A stretch of 64,000 nucleotides of DNA from Amborella trichopoda (lineage: Eukaryota; Streptophyta; Magnoliopsida; Amborellales; Amborellaceae): contig NW_006499810.1 of NCBI RefSeq assembly GCF_000471905.2, positions 3,977,589-4,041,588 of the forward strand, in the 5' to 3' direction. This document shows, in pieces, positions 1-10,832 of the stretch. Within the stretch, counting starts at the first letter, position 1. Each line of letters starts with the position of its first letter. The translations under genes were made by a program, and so were the position numbers. Below the pieces are notes generated by a model. The model was not told where the DNA came from. It was given only the letters and a program-made list of their open reading frames with translations, and did no database searches.

Positions 1-2249
1 AAGAGAGTTTTCTCTCTTAGAGCATTCCTCTATGTTTCCATGGCCTTAGCTACCACTGGCATTAGAGTTTTGAAAGGTTCTAGCGATGATCATGTGATTG
101 CTGGTGAGCTTGTGCCTCCTGACTTGCATGGAGTTCTAAAAACAGAGTCTAAGGCTGTGCACAGGATTTTGAAGGTCATCTGGCCTAAACCCAATCTCGT
201 TCATCAAAACATGATGACAGATTGTGAAGGTTTTTGCTGGCTCGTCATCTTCTTCATGATGGTTAACCAAATGAGTGATTTGGTCAACTTCAATGTTCAA
301 TGCTTGGGTGAACTATCAATATGTCGAGCAGGACATTTTCTGCTCGAATTTTTGCTCGTTGCTGCTCCCTTAACCACCATCTGGTTCTTTGCCTTCACTC
401 GACAGTGAAAGAAGAATGGGGTCCTTTTCATTCTTTTCAAGCTCCCTTTGAAGAGAATGATCCTACCTCTTAGAAGATACTACCGTTTAGAAGGCGGCGG
501 TGCATTTGGAGGCTGTATCTCTGGACGGGAGACTTATTTCAGAATGGATCTATCTTTGTTGTAGCTACAGATTATTGTAACCATAGTTTTGTAATCCTTT
601 TTATTCATGAAAAAACATCTTCCTCTAGTTTGAATCCTCCTTGATCTGTGGCTTGTGTCTCTTCTTTGGCTTGTGTCTCTTCTTTTTTTATGGTTTGCTT
701 GCCCTTTTTTTTTTTTCCTGTGTTCAGTTCTTATCCCTCTTGATGGTGGGGATAAGAAAAGGGCTAGGAGACTTATTTTGCCCCGGGGGCATGCTAACTA
801 TCTGTCTTTGAATGGATCGAATGCCCTCTCAAGTTTTCATTCGAGCCTTTAGGGTGTGCGCCATTTTTGGTTTTTATAAGGACCTCATTTTTTTTTTCTT
901 TTTTTTTTTGGGACTTGACCGTTGAGGTTCCCATATGTGTGGATAGCCCAAGGAACACAACTCGCTTGTTTACCCATTGTGGTGGTGCACAATGTGTGCT
1001 AAGCCCTTGGGTAGGCCAAAGGTTCGTGTGGGTCTTCGGGTAGGTGCGTACCTGAGATTGGTGGCAGAGAAGAGAGTTTTCTGATGATGTTGTGTTTACG
1101 CACAAGAGTTAGAGCCGCATAGCCTTTGCGCTGAGTGACGGGATCGCAAAGTGTTTGTGTTTAGCTATGTCGTGACCGCCCGTCGTTTCGCTTGCATGTT
1201 GCTTGTGCTTCCACTCGATGGAGTTGCACAACGTTTCGCTCATGTGTCGTTTGTGCTTCCACGTGATTGGGCCATGTGTCATTTCATTGTCATGCGCGAT
1301 ATGCTACCCTTCCTCAGTATAAAAACGTGGGTAGAGGTACCTTTTCCTCATTTTTACCCTAAGTTTTTACCCATGGTAAAAATCCCTAATTCTTTTCTTC
1401 GCGCCCCTTTTCACCACTGTCCTCGAGCGAGATTTCTCACCATTGAGTGATATTGACAACAATGGTGAGTAAAAGCGTCGCCCCTCCTCAAGGTAGGGTG
1501 TTTTTTTTTTTTACTTTTTCTTTTGTTTTTTTGATTTGGTCTTTATTTTTGCGAGATCATGCTTGTATTTGCATGTTGTGGGTCTTCCAGCCAAGCCTTG
1601 GCTCGATTCAGCAAGATTAGTCGTGAGCAAATCTAGCTTTTGGTCTGGAATGCCTACACATGGCATCTTGCGTGCTCTTGATTTTGGTGTTTGCGCATTG
1701 AGCCGGGCTCATTCTTTGCGTGTGGTCTGCTCTACCCTTGCACATTCTATCACGCACTTGTTCTTGCACTTATTCGGGTTTAAGCGTACATGAGCCTGAG
1801 TCAGGGTATTATTGCAGTTTGTGCATCTTGGCCTATGCGGATTTTCCCCTGGGTATGCTTGCCTTTTACGCAGACATGCACCTGCTCTTGTATATGCCTC
1901 GATGAGGCATTGCTTGAACTTGTGTTTTAGAGTCGCACACATGCGCACAGTGGATGCACTGACTACGCGGACATGCATCCTGAGTGCTTCTTGAGCTCTT
2001 GTGCCTGCATGCCTTGATCGGAGTACAAGTTGCAAACCTATCTATAGCTTACTCTTTCTTTTGTTCTTTGCACTGAAAATCCTTGATGTAAACTAGCTAC
2101 CCCGTGCAGAGGAACTGGGAACCAATTCCTACATAGGTGCTTCTTTTGTCAGAGGGACCTCGCTTGGTGTCCTTGAACTTACACTAGAGAAAGAGTGGCC
2201 TTTGAGCATCACCTACGTGGGAGAAGACACTCTGCTCTGTAGGTACGAA
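1..2249. other. Unassigned TE-like DNA, no recognised gene
   Basis: No protein family was recognised here. A 122-codon open frame at 40-408 (plus) has no motif I know. T-rich runs lie near 700-715, 890-910 and 1501-1513. A TATA-like string (GTATAAAAACG) lies at 1317-1327, followed by pyrimidine-rich DNA, which could be the promoter of the element whose PMD frame begins downstream. That link is inference from order alone. The rest is low-complexity or unplaced sequence. Confidence 0.4.
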
Positions 2250-4692
2250 GGTGCTGGTGGTGAGCCTAGCATTCAAAGGGATGGTGTGCCCCTTTGATTC
2301 CAGCAAGGATTTTCCTATGCTGGGGAAGAGAATGCTGGCCAAGATGAACCTTCACTGGGCCCTTAGTGCCCTTTGTTTTGAGGGAGAACCAATATATGCC
2401 AAGGTACAGCACTTGGACATTTGACGTCCTCAATTCACATGCTAATACTCTGGGAGAATGTGGGTTAGCCACGGCATGCTAGTGCTCAGCGAGTTATTAT
2501 AACCGCGGCTCCAACACCATCAAAGCTCTACTGAAGATATGGTGTTGTAAGAACAATTGCTGGCATTTCGATGGAGGGGAGGCGGGAATCACCCTCTTAG
2601 ACCTGTACTTCATAGGTGGCTTGCCCATGGTGGGGGATATGTATGAAGAGTTTGTACTCAGGAACGGGGCAGGTTTGGGGATCAGCCCATTAACAGCAAG
2701 CCAGCCCCTACTGGTCCGCGAGTTGTTTGAGATTTACCAACTCTTGTACTCAGAGACCAAACTCAAGTCTGGAGGGCCGAATTTTGAGGCATGGAGAGAT
2801 TACTTCCACAGTGACCACCAAGATGGCGAGGATACTAATTCAAGTGCCCTGTGGGCAAATGAGGCATTAAGAGCAGAGGCCTCAAAGAGAATAGTTACTC
2901 CTCCCAAAAGAGAGAAGAAGGACCATGTGTACCTAGCCACCTAACTGGTCCTTTTCTTATGTAAGTTTGCTTTGCCAGTGGCATGGGGCTACGTCATCTG
3001 GTCGGTTGCTTCTATGTGGCTTGCATGATAGCTCAAGGGAAGGATTTAGCACCGGCTCAACCTATTATGTGTAGCATCTACCATGGGTTGGGGGCTATTG
3101 CGCGTCGCAACGCTCCCCCGATGGATAGCAAGAATGAGATCCTAGCTGGTGAAGGCTTTCCCCGGCATTTCACGATGAGCTTCCTGATCCACCATGTCTT
3201 TGGGTGGCTCTCGACGTATGTCCCTGAGAGGAACACCGTCCCACGTACCGTTGGTACGTACAAGATAAACTAGAGCCTTACGGAGGCCGCCTACCCTCAC
3301 ATGCTAAAAATTGTCGAGATGAAGGCTGTGTTTAGGGGGCCGAGGGAGGCTTGCAAGCTTCTGAATGATGTCTCTTTCTTTATCAGTAGGAGCACCTTTC
3401 CGGTAGGTGCCCCTACTGATAATGTATATATGGATTCTTTTGGTGAGGTCTTCAATGGGTTGACCACAGAGACAAAGGAGGCCATGTACCTCGTAAGTGT
3501 GAGGGGCAGCATCCTTCCATACAGAGGCGTTGGAGATAGAAAGCTGGAGGGCTATTTCCCTCATCTTTTTGAGCGTCAGCATGGCCTGGACTAAGGATGT
3601 TGTTTTACCATACTCTTCGAGAAGAAGTATGGAAGAAGGGGGTATTGCATGATCATGAGGCCCTTAGAGTCAGTCGTTAGGCCTATAACAACCATATTAT
3701 GAGAATGGTGTGGGAGACTTGCCTTCGTCTCACGGGGTTGAGCAAGTTTATGATCCTGCATTACGGTCATGTGGTTCACGCAACAAACATTTATTGACGG
3801 TGGTGGAACATGGCGCTCCATGCACCCATGGAAGTATATCAACAACGCCAAGCACGACGGCAGGGTTGGGAAGCGTTTCACTCATCCTTTCTTCTCTAGA
3901 GTTTTTGAATTAAACTACTACCTTGTCAACTGGAGAGAGCTCGTTAAGCCCCATTCTTTGAACAAAGGCGATGCTGGCATGGAGTGTCCATCTCTAAAAG
4001 ATGAGACAACGTCTTTGTTTTATGACCTCAGTTCCATCTTCGGGTGGACCAAGAGAGGTGCAGTCCCGGGTCATGAAGGAAGGCCTAGCCAGGACCTAAA
4101 TGCCTCGATAGGGAGTGGGTCGTACTCTAGCCTAACTGCTAGGTCTAAATGTGGTCAGAAAGCTCCCACTGTTACTGAGCGGGGAAGTGAGCCCCTAAGA
4201 GAAAGGGAAGAGAAGCAAGGGGGAAGAAATAGAAAGGCGACTAAGGGTCCCAAGTCTGTCCCCACTGTTTTGAAGAGAGGCGCCCGCATGAGCAAAAAGG
4301 TCTTGTCCATTGTGGGCACGTCACTGCTGCCTCCACCTATCAAGAAAGTGAGAGTTGAAGCATGTACATTCTCGACTCCACCTCCCGCAACATCTACTCC
4401 GGTTTCGAGAGTAAGGCTGAAGACTACTATGGCTCGGCTCGAAAGGTCAAGCTTGACCTCATTCATCTTTAGGCGTGAGTTAGGAGGGACCTCTTCTAGA
4501 GTAGAGGCGGTAGCGACACCTACTGTCGGCAGTCCCTCTCAGTCTCCTATGGGTTCTTCCATGAGTCCAAGAGATGTTCTATGCACCTTCACCAAAAAGG
4601 GGGATGGTGAGGTTGTCGATGAAGTTTCAAGTGCTAAGACAGCATATCCAGGAGTTCCTGCCCCAATCCCTCATAAGTGGAGTTGGAAATAG
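2250..4692 (+). mobile_element. Plant mobile domain (PMD) reading frame, fossil, probably Tat-lineage LTR element
   Basis: The plus strand carries in order the pieces typical of a plant mobile domain (aminotransferase-like PMD, Pfam PF10536 type). Near 2520-2650 there is a W-x-F/H-F-x-GE-x-xITL-x-D-x-x-x-x-GLP block. After it come an acidic helix-rich part and a hydrophobic segment. Around 3160-3240 a 'FP-HF--S-LIHH-FGWLSTYV' type block follows, then 'WR-MHPWKYINN' near 3810. The tail (about 4050-4690) is basic and Ser/Pro-rich with no fold I recognise. PMD frames are known both as host proteins and as passengers of plant transposons. The LTR-like block directly downstream resembles the Tat element near 35 kb, so I read this as an extra frame of a Tat retrotransposon. 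It is broken in several places and is not an active gene. Confidence 0.55.
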
Positions 4693-4859
4693 AGTCTCCT
4701 TTGGATTTTCCTCCTTTTAGAGTTGGTAATGACACCAGGCTTGGAGACGTCAGTTTTAGAAGTGCAGGCAGAAGAGCCTTCATCCGAGCGTCTTGCCACC
4801 TCTAATAAACCTTTGGCTCTGGTGATCAGGGATCGGTCTGTTGAAAGACATTTTTCATC

Positions 4860-6180
4860 ATCAAGGGTCCTTAATCAATAAAGCCTAAAAAAACAGAGTA
4901 AATTTTGACAGTCTTAGAATAGCCCTAGAATTGGCCAAGATTTTCATAAGGACTCTCAAAAGCCTCCTACCAAGTTTTGTCGCATTTTGACATGTCTAAG
5001 GCAATGCAAACTAAGAAACAGTTTCGGTAGAATCAACCTCTAGCACTCTGAAACGGACTCTATAACTAGAGCTATATTTTTAGTGTCGCAATTTTTGGTG
5101 GGACCACCATCATTGTATCCGGAATGGTTGAAAACCCCCAGGGGTCAAATTTCAGCTTGAACGGACATCCCAAGAACAAGTAATAGTTGAAAGAACGAGA
5201 TAAGAGGAGCTGCACGTTGTTCTCATGCGGCCACCCTGCAACTCAACTCCATTAAAGGGGCAGTCACGACCAGTGACTTTCGATACTTATATCTCCCCCA
5301 TCCAAGATCGGATCATACTCAAACTTGATGGAGCGTGTTTGTCTCGTTGAGACGAGTGTTTCGATATATGGCACGCCCCACGACGAAGCTTGAGCACGAA
5401 AAAAAGCTAAAGAGAAGTTGTTGATCCGTGAAGAATGCGTAGGAAAATCAGCACCATCGTGCCTCGCTCGAGTAGCCAAATCATGCCGCTCGTGAGCCCG
5501 ATCGAGGTGAAACCAATTACATCATGTGCGTAAGGCCTAGGGAAATCCCTAATCTGAACCTTGTACATGAGGAACGGTAGGAGTCCGCACACAAAGCCAA
5601 CGAAGTGACTGTAAATTTCATCGTCGGAATTCCAGATTTCGGTCAAATTTCAAAGTTGCAAAATCTTTGTTCGGGCATGGAATTGAGCACCGTTTATTGC
5701 CCCATGATTGTGACATCATGCTCAATGTATTCCAATGAAGAAATCATAGAAAAACGTCAAGGACAGAGCATGCAATCGATCCAAGTTTCAAGATTCATTT
5801 AAATTTCAAATCACATGATCGTGCCCTAAAGACACGATCCATGGCTCGAAGTTGGTATCAAATTGATTGCCACACCGAGCCCTACAAGAAAACAACCATC
5901 TTTCAATCAAATGGGATTCAGAACGACCCTGGATCATCCATGAAAAATCATGCATGTTCTAGGGTAACATAGGGACTGTCTTGGAATTCCATAACTTGTT
6001 AGGAAGTGGGCAAATCTGTCATTTTGCACCCTATGTTCTAATTTCTTTTAATTCAGTTAAATCTTAATTTCCAATAAGGTTTAATTTTGATCAATCCACC
6101 CATGTTTGGGCACAATTCTATACATACCACGTTTGGAGAGAGAAAGGAGAGAGAAACTTTTGGATCGATACGCCTAGGCT
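4860..6180 (+). mobile_element. Tat-type LTR-like block, fossil
   Basis: Several strings occur in the same order here and in 34,860-36,060. Examples are 'CCCCAGGGGTCAAATTTCAGCT' type near 5135 and its partner near 35,075, the 'GATCGGATCATACTCAAA..' segment near 5310 and its partner near 35,260, and 'TTTCGATATATGGCACG' near 5355 and its partner near 35,310. Identity is only moderate, so the copies are old or belong to sister families. The block ends near a purine-rich run (6130-6160) and lies after the PMD frame, which fits a 3' LTR. Exact ends and target duplications could not be fixed. The short open frames inside it are not genes. Confidence 0.45.
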
Positions 6181-6279
6181 CAAGGTAAATCTTCTCTCTC
6201 TTCTTTTCTTTCTTCTTCTTCTTCTTCGTCTAAGCTTCCTCAGAGGCCATGCACGATAGTGGCAGCATAAACCATAGCT

Positions 6280-6500
6280 GCATGACATTAAAAGGTTCAG
6301 CATCATGGTCCAAACTATATAACCTTAAATTATAGCGAAGGTCTAGTTGCAAGACTTTAAACTGCCTGGTCCTAATTGCATGACTTTAAACTGCATAACC
6401 ACGATCTGAGCTATATGACCTTAAATCATAATGAACGTCCTGGCCGCATGATGTTAAACTGCTTTGCCGAGATTCAAGAGGCATGACCTTAAAGACGCCT
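6280..6500. repeat. Degenerate tandem repeat around GCATGACYTTAAA
   Basis: The core GCATGAC(C/T)TTAAA or a close variant recurs about seven times at intervals of about 30-37 bp (near 6283, 6323, 6349, 6378, 6412, 6447 and 6482). Most copies are followed by CTGC or a short A/T run. It looks like an old minisatellite beside the FAR1-like pseudogene. Confidence 0.5.
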
Positions 6501-6605
6501 CCACACATACGCGCACCCCCTTATACATGCATTTTCACGCACGCTTTCCCTAACATACCCATTCATGTGCGCGCACCACCTTCATTGCTTCCCTAGTGAA
6601 CCCAT

Positions 6606-8141
6606 TCACTCCAATACCACTTCATCATGCCTGTAAAGATGGCCTATCCTCTCAAACAAGTGACAACCGTAAGAAATGGAATTGCCATGGCAATTGAATT
6701 TCACTAAGTAGGGCTTAGATACGGTCCCCGGGACTGCCACCTTAAAGGTAGCAACCTGTTCATTGTCTTCAACTGTCTCCCTCGTAAAATTAAAGCAATT
6801 AGCCACTTCTTCCTGAAATATCTTAAAAATATTTTGAGTATAAATTTTTTATGCATGTGACTCAAGGCTGGAGTAGTTTGAATATCTTTCAAGTCATTTT
6901 CCCTCTCTTTTCGCACATTCTTATCTTGGACTTTTGCAACAATTTCTAATAATGTATGCAAGCTTGTTGTGGGTGTCAAGTACATCTTGATGTGTTTATT
7001 CATCCCTTCACTCCTTTGAGTAGAGGTCATACCCGTAGTGAACATGCCAGCTAAGTATGCATCAACCCATTACATGCGACAACCATAAAGCCTACTGAGC
7101 CATTCATTGTCTTCCAGCTTATAATTCTCAATCATTTATTTCCACCCTGATTCAAATTCTTCAATTATTGGGCTAGCTACACACCGCCTAAAGGTATTTG
7201 AATAAGAAGGATGCATATGCAAGACATTGACACTTTTTTTTTTTTTTTTCTCGCAAAAATGTGCCACTTACAATAATGATATTTATTTTGGAAAAGAGCT
7301 TGTCTCACTGCATATAAAATTGCTGGATCTTGATCAGTGCGAATAATACTTGGTTGTTGTCTACCCATTGATTCCAACCAGTTTTCAAATACCCATATAA
7401 ATGATTTTATCTTCTCGTCAAATATGAGTGCAAATCCAAAAAACGTAGTACTGAAATGGTGATTTACACCTAGTATTAGTGTAAAGGGCATACCAACATA
7501 TTTGTCTTGTATGTGGTATCAAAGGTAACCACATCAAAAAAGCACTTGTAGGAAACTTTAGATGCAGAATCTACCCATAAGATACTGTAAATGTGATCTT
7601 CATCATCTAATCTCAGTATATAGAAAAATGATGGGTTCGATTGTTTCTTTTTATTGAGCCATTGCAAAATTAAATTGCCTTCTTCTTCTCTAAGTTTTCT
7701 TCTAACGCTCGCTATTTAATTTTGGATATCCTTTTGTGTACAAGGGACATTATCAATCCCTCCAACCATTACCAAGCCGTCTTCTTGACTACTTATGCAC
7801 ATCCTAACATTGCACACACACCTTAACTCAAGGTAAACATTTCCACTTTTATTAGGTTTTTCTTGTTTAAACCCTTCCTGTGAGCAAATATAAACCCTAT
7901 CGATCCATTTACCTTTCTTGTTATGAGTACTCCTCTTGCGAATACCAAAACATTTGATCAATACATAAGACTTAAAAAACTCATAGGCATCATCCTCTGA
8001 TCCAAACATCATTCTTACACATGGTTCTTCTATTTCATTGCCTTTGTTTTGTGAGCCACAACCACCATCAGGGATTTCATCAATGCTGCCTACATTTAGG
8101 CATGTGCTAGATGTCACACCAACTGAATTTGTGGGATCCAT
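6606..8141 (-). pseudogene. FAR1-RELATED SEQUENCE (FRS)-like / MULE transposase pseudogene
   Basis: Read on the minus strand from 8141, this has the order of FAR1/FRS proteins. The FAR1 DNA-binding domain comes first ('FGSEDDAYEFFKSY' near codon 50, then 'RKRSTHNKKGKW' and two Cys pairs). A linker follows, then the MULE transposase core: 'PSFFYILRLDDED', 'VVTFDTTYKTN', 'GVNHH', 'FIWVFENWLESMG', 'IIRTDQDPAI' and a C-x2-H type 'CKWHI'. Next is 'GMTSTQRSEGMN', and the end (6606-6806) resembles the segment before the SWIM zinc finger. FRS proteins are transcription factors domesticated from Mutator-like transposases. This copy is dead. An in-frame stop at 7716-7718 splits the linker, a 1-2 nt frameshift lies near 7485, a T17-18 run sits near 7230-7248, and the frame is lost again before 7045. 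The zinc-binding HNH part of the FAR1 domain is short or missing. It could be a relic MULE transposase instead of a former host FRS gene. Confidence 0.85.
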
Positions 8142-8569
8142 CTTAGTTTTTTTACTTACCCAATGTGAAACTGCAAACTACAAAAATACAGTTTCAAACA
8201 ATCATCCATAATATACTTTTAACCCTTTGGCATAAATTTTCAAACAATCATCAATAAAAAATGAGGATTTTGGTTACATCCAAACTAGCCCTTAATTTTC
8301 CCTTCACATACTTCTATGTATTCTGTAAGGGATAATATGATGCATACTTAATCATGTTTCAATAGATGGTTCTATATCAAGAGAAAACTAACTTTGACAA
8401 CTAGGATATTGAAATTGTAATTAAATTGCTAAAAATAATAATTTATGAAGGTTAGTGGTGATTTCTAGATTGAATTCGAACACATAAGGCTTACAAACAT
8501 GTGATCCAAAAGCATGAGTTCCACCAACTGAAGCTTCAAGTTCAAGAATAAAAGGAGAAGTGGATTTAC
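8142..8569. other. AT-rich spacer, no gene seen
   Basis: AT-rich DNA between the FAR1-like pseudogene and the UXT-like exon. The part next to 8569 reads on the minus strand as intron-like sequence following the UXT-like splice donor. Nothing else was recognised. Confidence 0.5.
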
Positions 8570-8677
8570 TGGGCAAGTCTTGTTTCCTTTACGGATATAA
8601 ACTCCAAAGCTTCAGACCATGTAAATTCTACATGAAATCCAAGTCCAACATCAACAAATATATGTCGTGTATCAGGC
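8570..8677 (-). pseudogene. Isolated exon of a prefoldin UXT-like protein (gene fragment)
   Basis: On the minus strand a pyrimidine-rich tract ending in TTTTAG (an acceptor) is followed by 108 nt. The 108 nt encode PDTRHIFVDVGLGFHVEFTW and then SEALEFISVKETRLA. After this comes GTAAAT, a usable splice donor. The residues match the conserved core of plant UXT-like prefoldin-alpha subunits (DTxxIFVDVGLGFHVEFTWxEAL), which in intact proteins forms the beta-hairpin and start of the second coiled-coil helix. This is recalled family knowledge, not a search. No neighbouring UXT exon was found upstream or downstream. Downstream in the same orientation lies a FAR1-like pseudogene instead. The exon itself has no internal stop. 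I read it as a captured or stranded exon, not a working gene. Confidence 0.7.
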
Positions 8678-9063
8678 CTAAAAGGACAGAAAAACCATGG
8701 CTAAAATAGGCCAGTGCTCATTGTGAGGTTGAATATGCCAACAAAAACAAAATTAATCATTGAATGTCATAAAAAATTCCAATGTAAGAGGCTATATAAT
8801 TGGGTGCATGACATTTCCTGTAGTTTGGTAAAGACCATCCAGCTGAATGCATTCTTTGGAAAATCCAAATATGTAAATGTTGGGGGCAGGGGCAGTTTAA
8901 CATAAGAAACTATAAATTTAGGCATCCAACCACCTAGAACCACAAGATTCTCTCTTACAGTACAGTAAATTAGTAAAATTTTGTTACAGCCATTGACAAA
9001 TATGATGAACCATGCGAACAGTCCTGCCCAACAGAAGAGGTTAAGCAGTCAAAAGAACTATAC
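8678..9063 (-). other. Intron-like sequence between two unrelated exon fragments
   Basis: Read on the minus strand, the DNA after the MCCA-like donor (GTATAG at 9063) runs through AT-rich non-coding sequence to the UXT-like acceptor. I could not find the next expected MCCA exon. A junction between introns of two different genes should lie somewhere in this stretch, but I cannot place it. Confidence 0.45.
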
Positions 9064-9201
9064 CTGGACTTCTATATGCCGTGGTCGAGAAATGTATTTC
9101 TCCTCTAGAACAGTGTTTACACCAAATGAAGCAGCTACCTCACATTGCTCTCTCAAAAGAAACTCGACAAATTCATCTGAACTTTCCACTATTCACATAC
9201 C
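9064..9201 (-). pseudogene. MCCA: Isolated exon of methylcrotonoyl-CoA carboxylase alpha subunit (gene fragment)
   Basis: On the minus strand an acceptor (CACATACAG) precedes 138 nt (46 codons). They read G-M, a TGA, then IVESSDEFVEFLLREQ, CEVAASFGVNTVLEEKYISR and PRHIEVQ, ending exactly at a GTATAG donor. This matches the biotin carboxylase domain of plant mitochondrial MCCA (GKGMRIV...AASFGVNTxLLEKYIxxPRHIEVQIFGDKHG), just before the ATP-grasp lobe. The TGA stands where the family has Arg (CGA), a likely CpG transition. MCCA needs many more exons and none is seen nearby, so this is a fragment. The same residues occur in other biotin carboxylases, but the 'ASFGVNTVLEEKYI' string fits MCCA best. 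Confidence 0.75.
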
Positions 9202-9531
9202 CTGTATGTGACATTTGCATCAGAAAGAAAATTTGAGGTGGATTCCACCAAAATTGTTTGGGATTCCACTAAAAAACCTAAACTCCCCCAAATCAACGAT
9301 GGAAATTGCTTATAATAGAATGTATGAGTCAAATACAGAGAGAGAGAGAGCACCTGCGCAAGATGGTGCTCGAGGGGTAGGGACAGTGCGCGAGCGGCCT
9401 TTGGTTTTTCGTTAAGGGACGGTCCTTTGGACAGGGAAGACGTGGGGCCGATGGGATTTTCTGAGTGATTAGGTGAGCAAGAGGCAGAACGGTGGGTGCG
9501 TCAGTGGCATGAAAGGCAAAGAGAGCGAGGA

Positions 9532-9650
9532 GGGGCTTGGCACAGGGAGCAAGAGGCAGAGAGAGCGAGAGGGACTTGGCACAAGGACCAAGAGGCAGAG
9601 AGAGCGAGAGGGGCTTGGCACAGGGAGCAAGAGGCAGAGAGAGAAAGAGA
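9532..9650. repeat. 39-bp minisatellite, three copies
   Basis: The unit GGGCTTGGCACAGGGAGCAA followed by GAGGCAGAGAGAGCGAGAG starts at about 9532, 9571 and 9610. Because 39 is divisible by 3, several frames stay open on both strands and give a 13-residue repeat (LGTGSKRQREREG type). These open frames are a by-product of the repeat. Confidence 0.85.
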
Positions 9651-10061
9651 GGGGCTAAGTGCCAATCAATGGGGTGCGCGATTTCTGTTAAAGAAGTTAC
9701 AGGGAGCCAGAGGCAAAAAGCCAGGGAGGAGAATCTTGGCACAGGGACGAGGAAGAGGAAGAAATCCAGGGAAGAGAGAAGAGAGAGAAAATCTCATGAT
9801 TTCGAAACGAGAGGGTTGCTCGTGTTTTGAGGAGAGAGAAAAACCCTTGATTTGGAAGAGAGAGAGCCGCTCACATTTTTCTGTGTCAGCGGGTTAGTAC
9901 TGTGTGTCAGCGGGTTATTAAAAAAATAGTTTTTGAATTCAACGGGGCGAGACCTTTGTGAACGAATCTTGACCATCAATTGCCCAACTTTTGATCACAG
10001 CCGTCGGGCGCATATTAATGGGGTGCGCGAGTGGGATATATATATATATATATATAAAAAT
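9651..10061. other. GC-richer spacer with (TA)n microsatellite
   Basis: GGGGTGCGCGA occurs at about 9669 and again at 10,020, and CAGCGGGTTA twice near 9888 and 9911. A (TA)n run spans about 10,036-10,055. The GGGGTGCGCGAGTGGG string could be a transposon end facing the exon fragments, but I found no convincing inverted partner beyond a short GCGCACCCCC at about 6512. No gene was seen. Confidence 0.4.
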
Positions 10062-10832
10062 AAAAGGTTGCAACTTTAAAATGTAGAATTACATATACAA
10101 TTCAAAAATCCATCCAAAATGTTGTTCTAATATTTTTCAACTCTCTAATTAATCATCTCAATATCAAGATGTGTGAATATAAAAAAAGTTGATTTTTGGG
10201 TTTTTTTAGGCTACACCACTGGTGGTGTATACCCTTAAAGTGCTCAACATTTTTAGACGTTTAGATGTCATTATCCTATAGTATAGTAACTTTTTGTTTA
10301 AGGGTATTTTAAGTAAATAACCAAAGGTAAAATAGAAATTCCTAATAAAAACAAAAATATTTATTAATAATAGTGGACAATGACATCACCGATATGGTGT
10401 GTGACATCACCCATAAAATGCATTAATTGTTTTTAACTACGAATAGAATGTCACTATTTTTTATAAAAATACCTATTTTACCCTTCTAAATAATAAAAAA
10501 TGCCTTTACTTAAAAAAAATTGTATTACAATTCAAAGGTATTTTAGTGTCAAAAAATGTTGAGCTCTTTAAGAATCTATACCACCAAGTGGTGTAGCCTA
10601 AAAAAACCCTTTTGAGTCCCAAAAATAGTGCATCTTGCAATACACTATCTAGACTGTCTGTTTTCAAGATTTTCATATGTTTATAGATCTACTTGATTTT
10701 AACTATTTTTGGAGTTTAAAATTTTTTAATTAGAATGAAAATAGCTTTTCATATAATCTTAAAAAAATTTTACACCAAAATTACATGTTTGGAGGTGCGC
10801 CTTAATTAGATTGTTTAAAGTTGCAACCTTAT
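10062..10832. mobile_element. MITE (family M3), interrupted by a second MITE
   Basis: The outer ends AAGGTTGCAACTTTAAA (from 10,064) and its inverse TTTAAAGTTGCAACCTT (to 10,830) are inverted repeats. Between them lie the family's usual landmarks: CTCAATATCAAGATGTGTGAAT on the left and 'AGTCCCAAAAATAGTGCATC' on the right. The same landmarks, in direct or reverse order, occur at 14,432-14,757, 15,003-15,379, 16,790-17,160 and 25,180-25,426. This copy is split at 10,198 by the MITE described next. Confidence 0.7.
10199..10609. mobile_element. MITE (family M1) inserted in the M3 MITE, TSD TTTTG
   Basis: Terminal inverted repeats of about 45 bp start GGTTTTTTTAGGCTACACCA on the left. The right end is the inverse, ending GGTGTAGCCTAAAAAAACCC. 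The repeats continue inward through CTTAAAG and GCTCAACA. TTTTG lies directly on both sides (10,194-10,198 and 10,610-10,614). Removing the insert gives GATTTTTGAGTCCCAAAAAT, the unbroken form expected from the sister copy near 14,640. It is AT-rich, about 411 bp, and has no coding capacity. A 5-bp duplication does not point to one of the common superfamilies. Confidence 0.8.

Noticed and set aside
40-408. 122-codon open frame at the window start
   Set aside because: No family recognised and no supporting context. Left as unassigned sequence.
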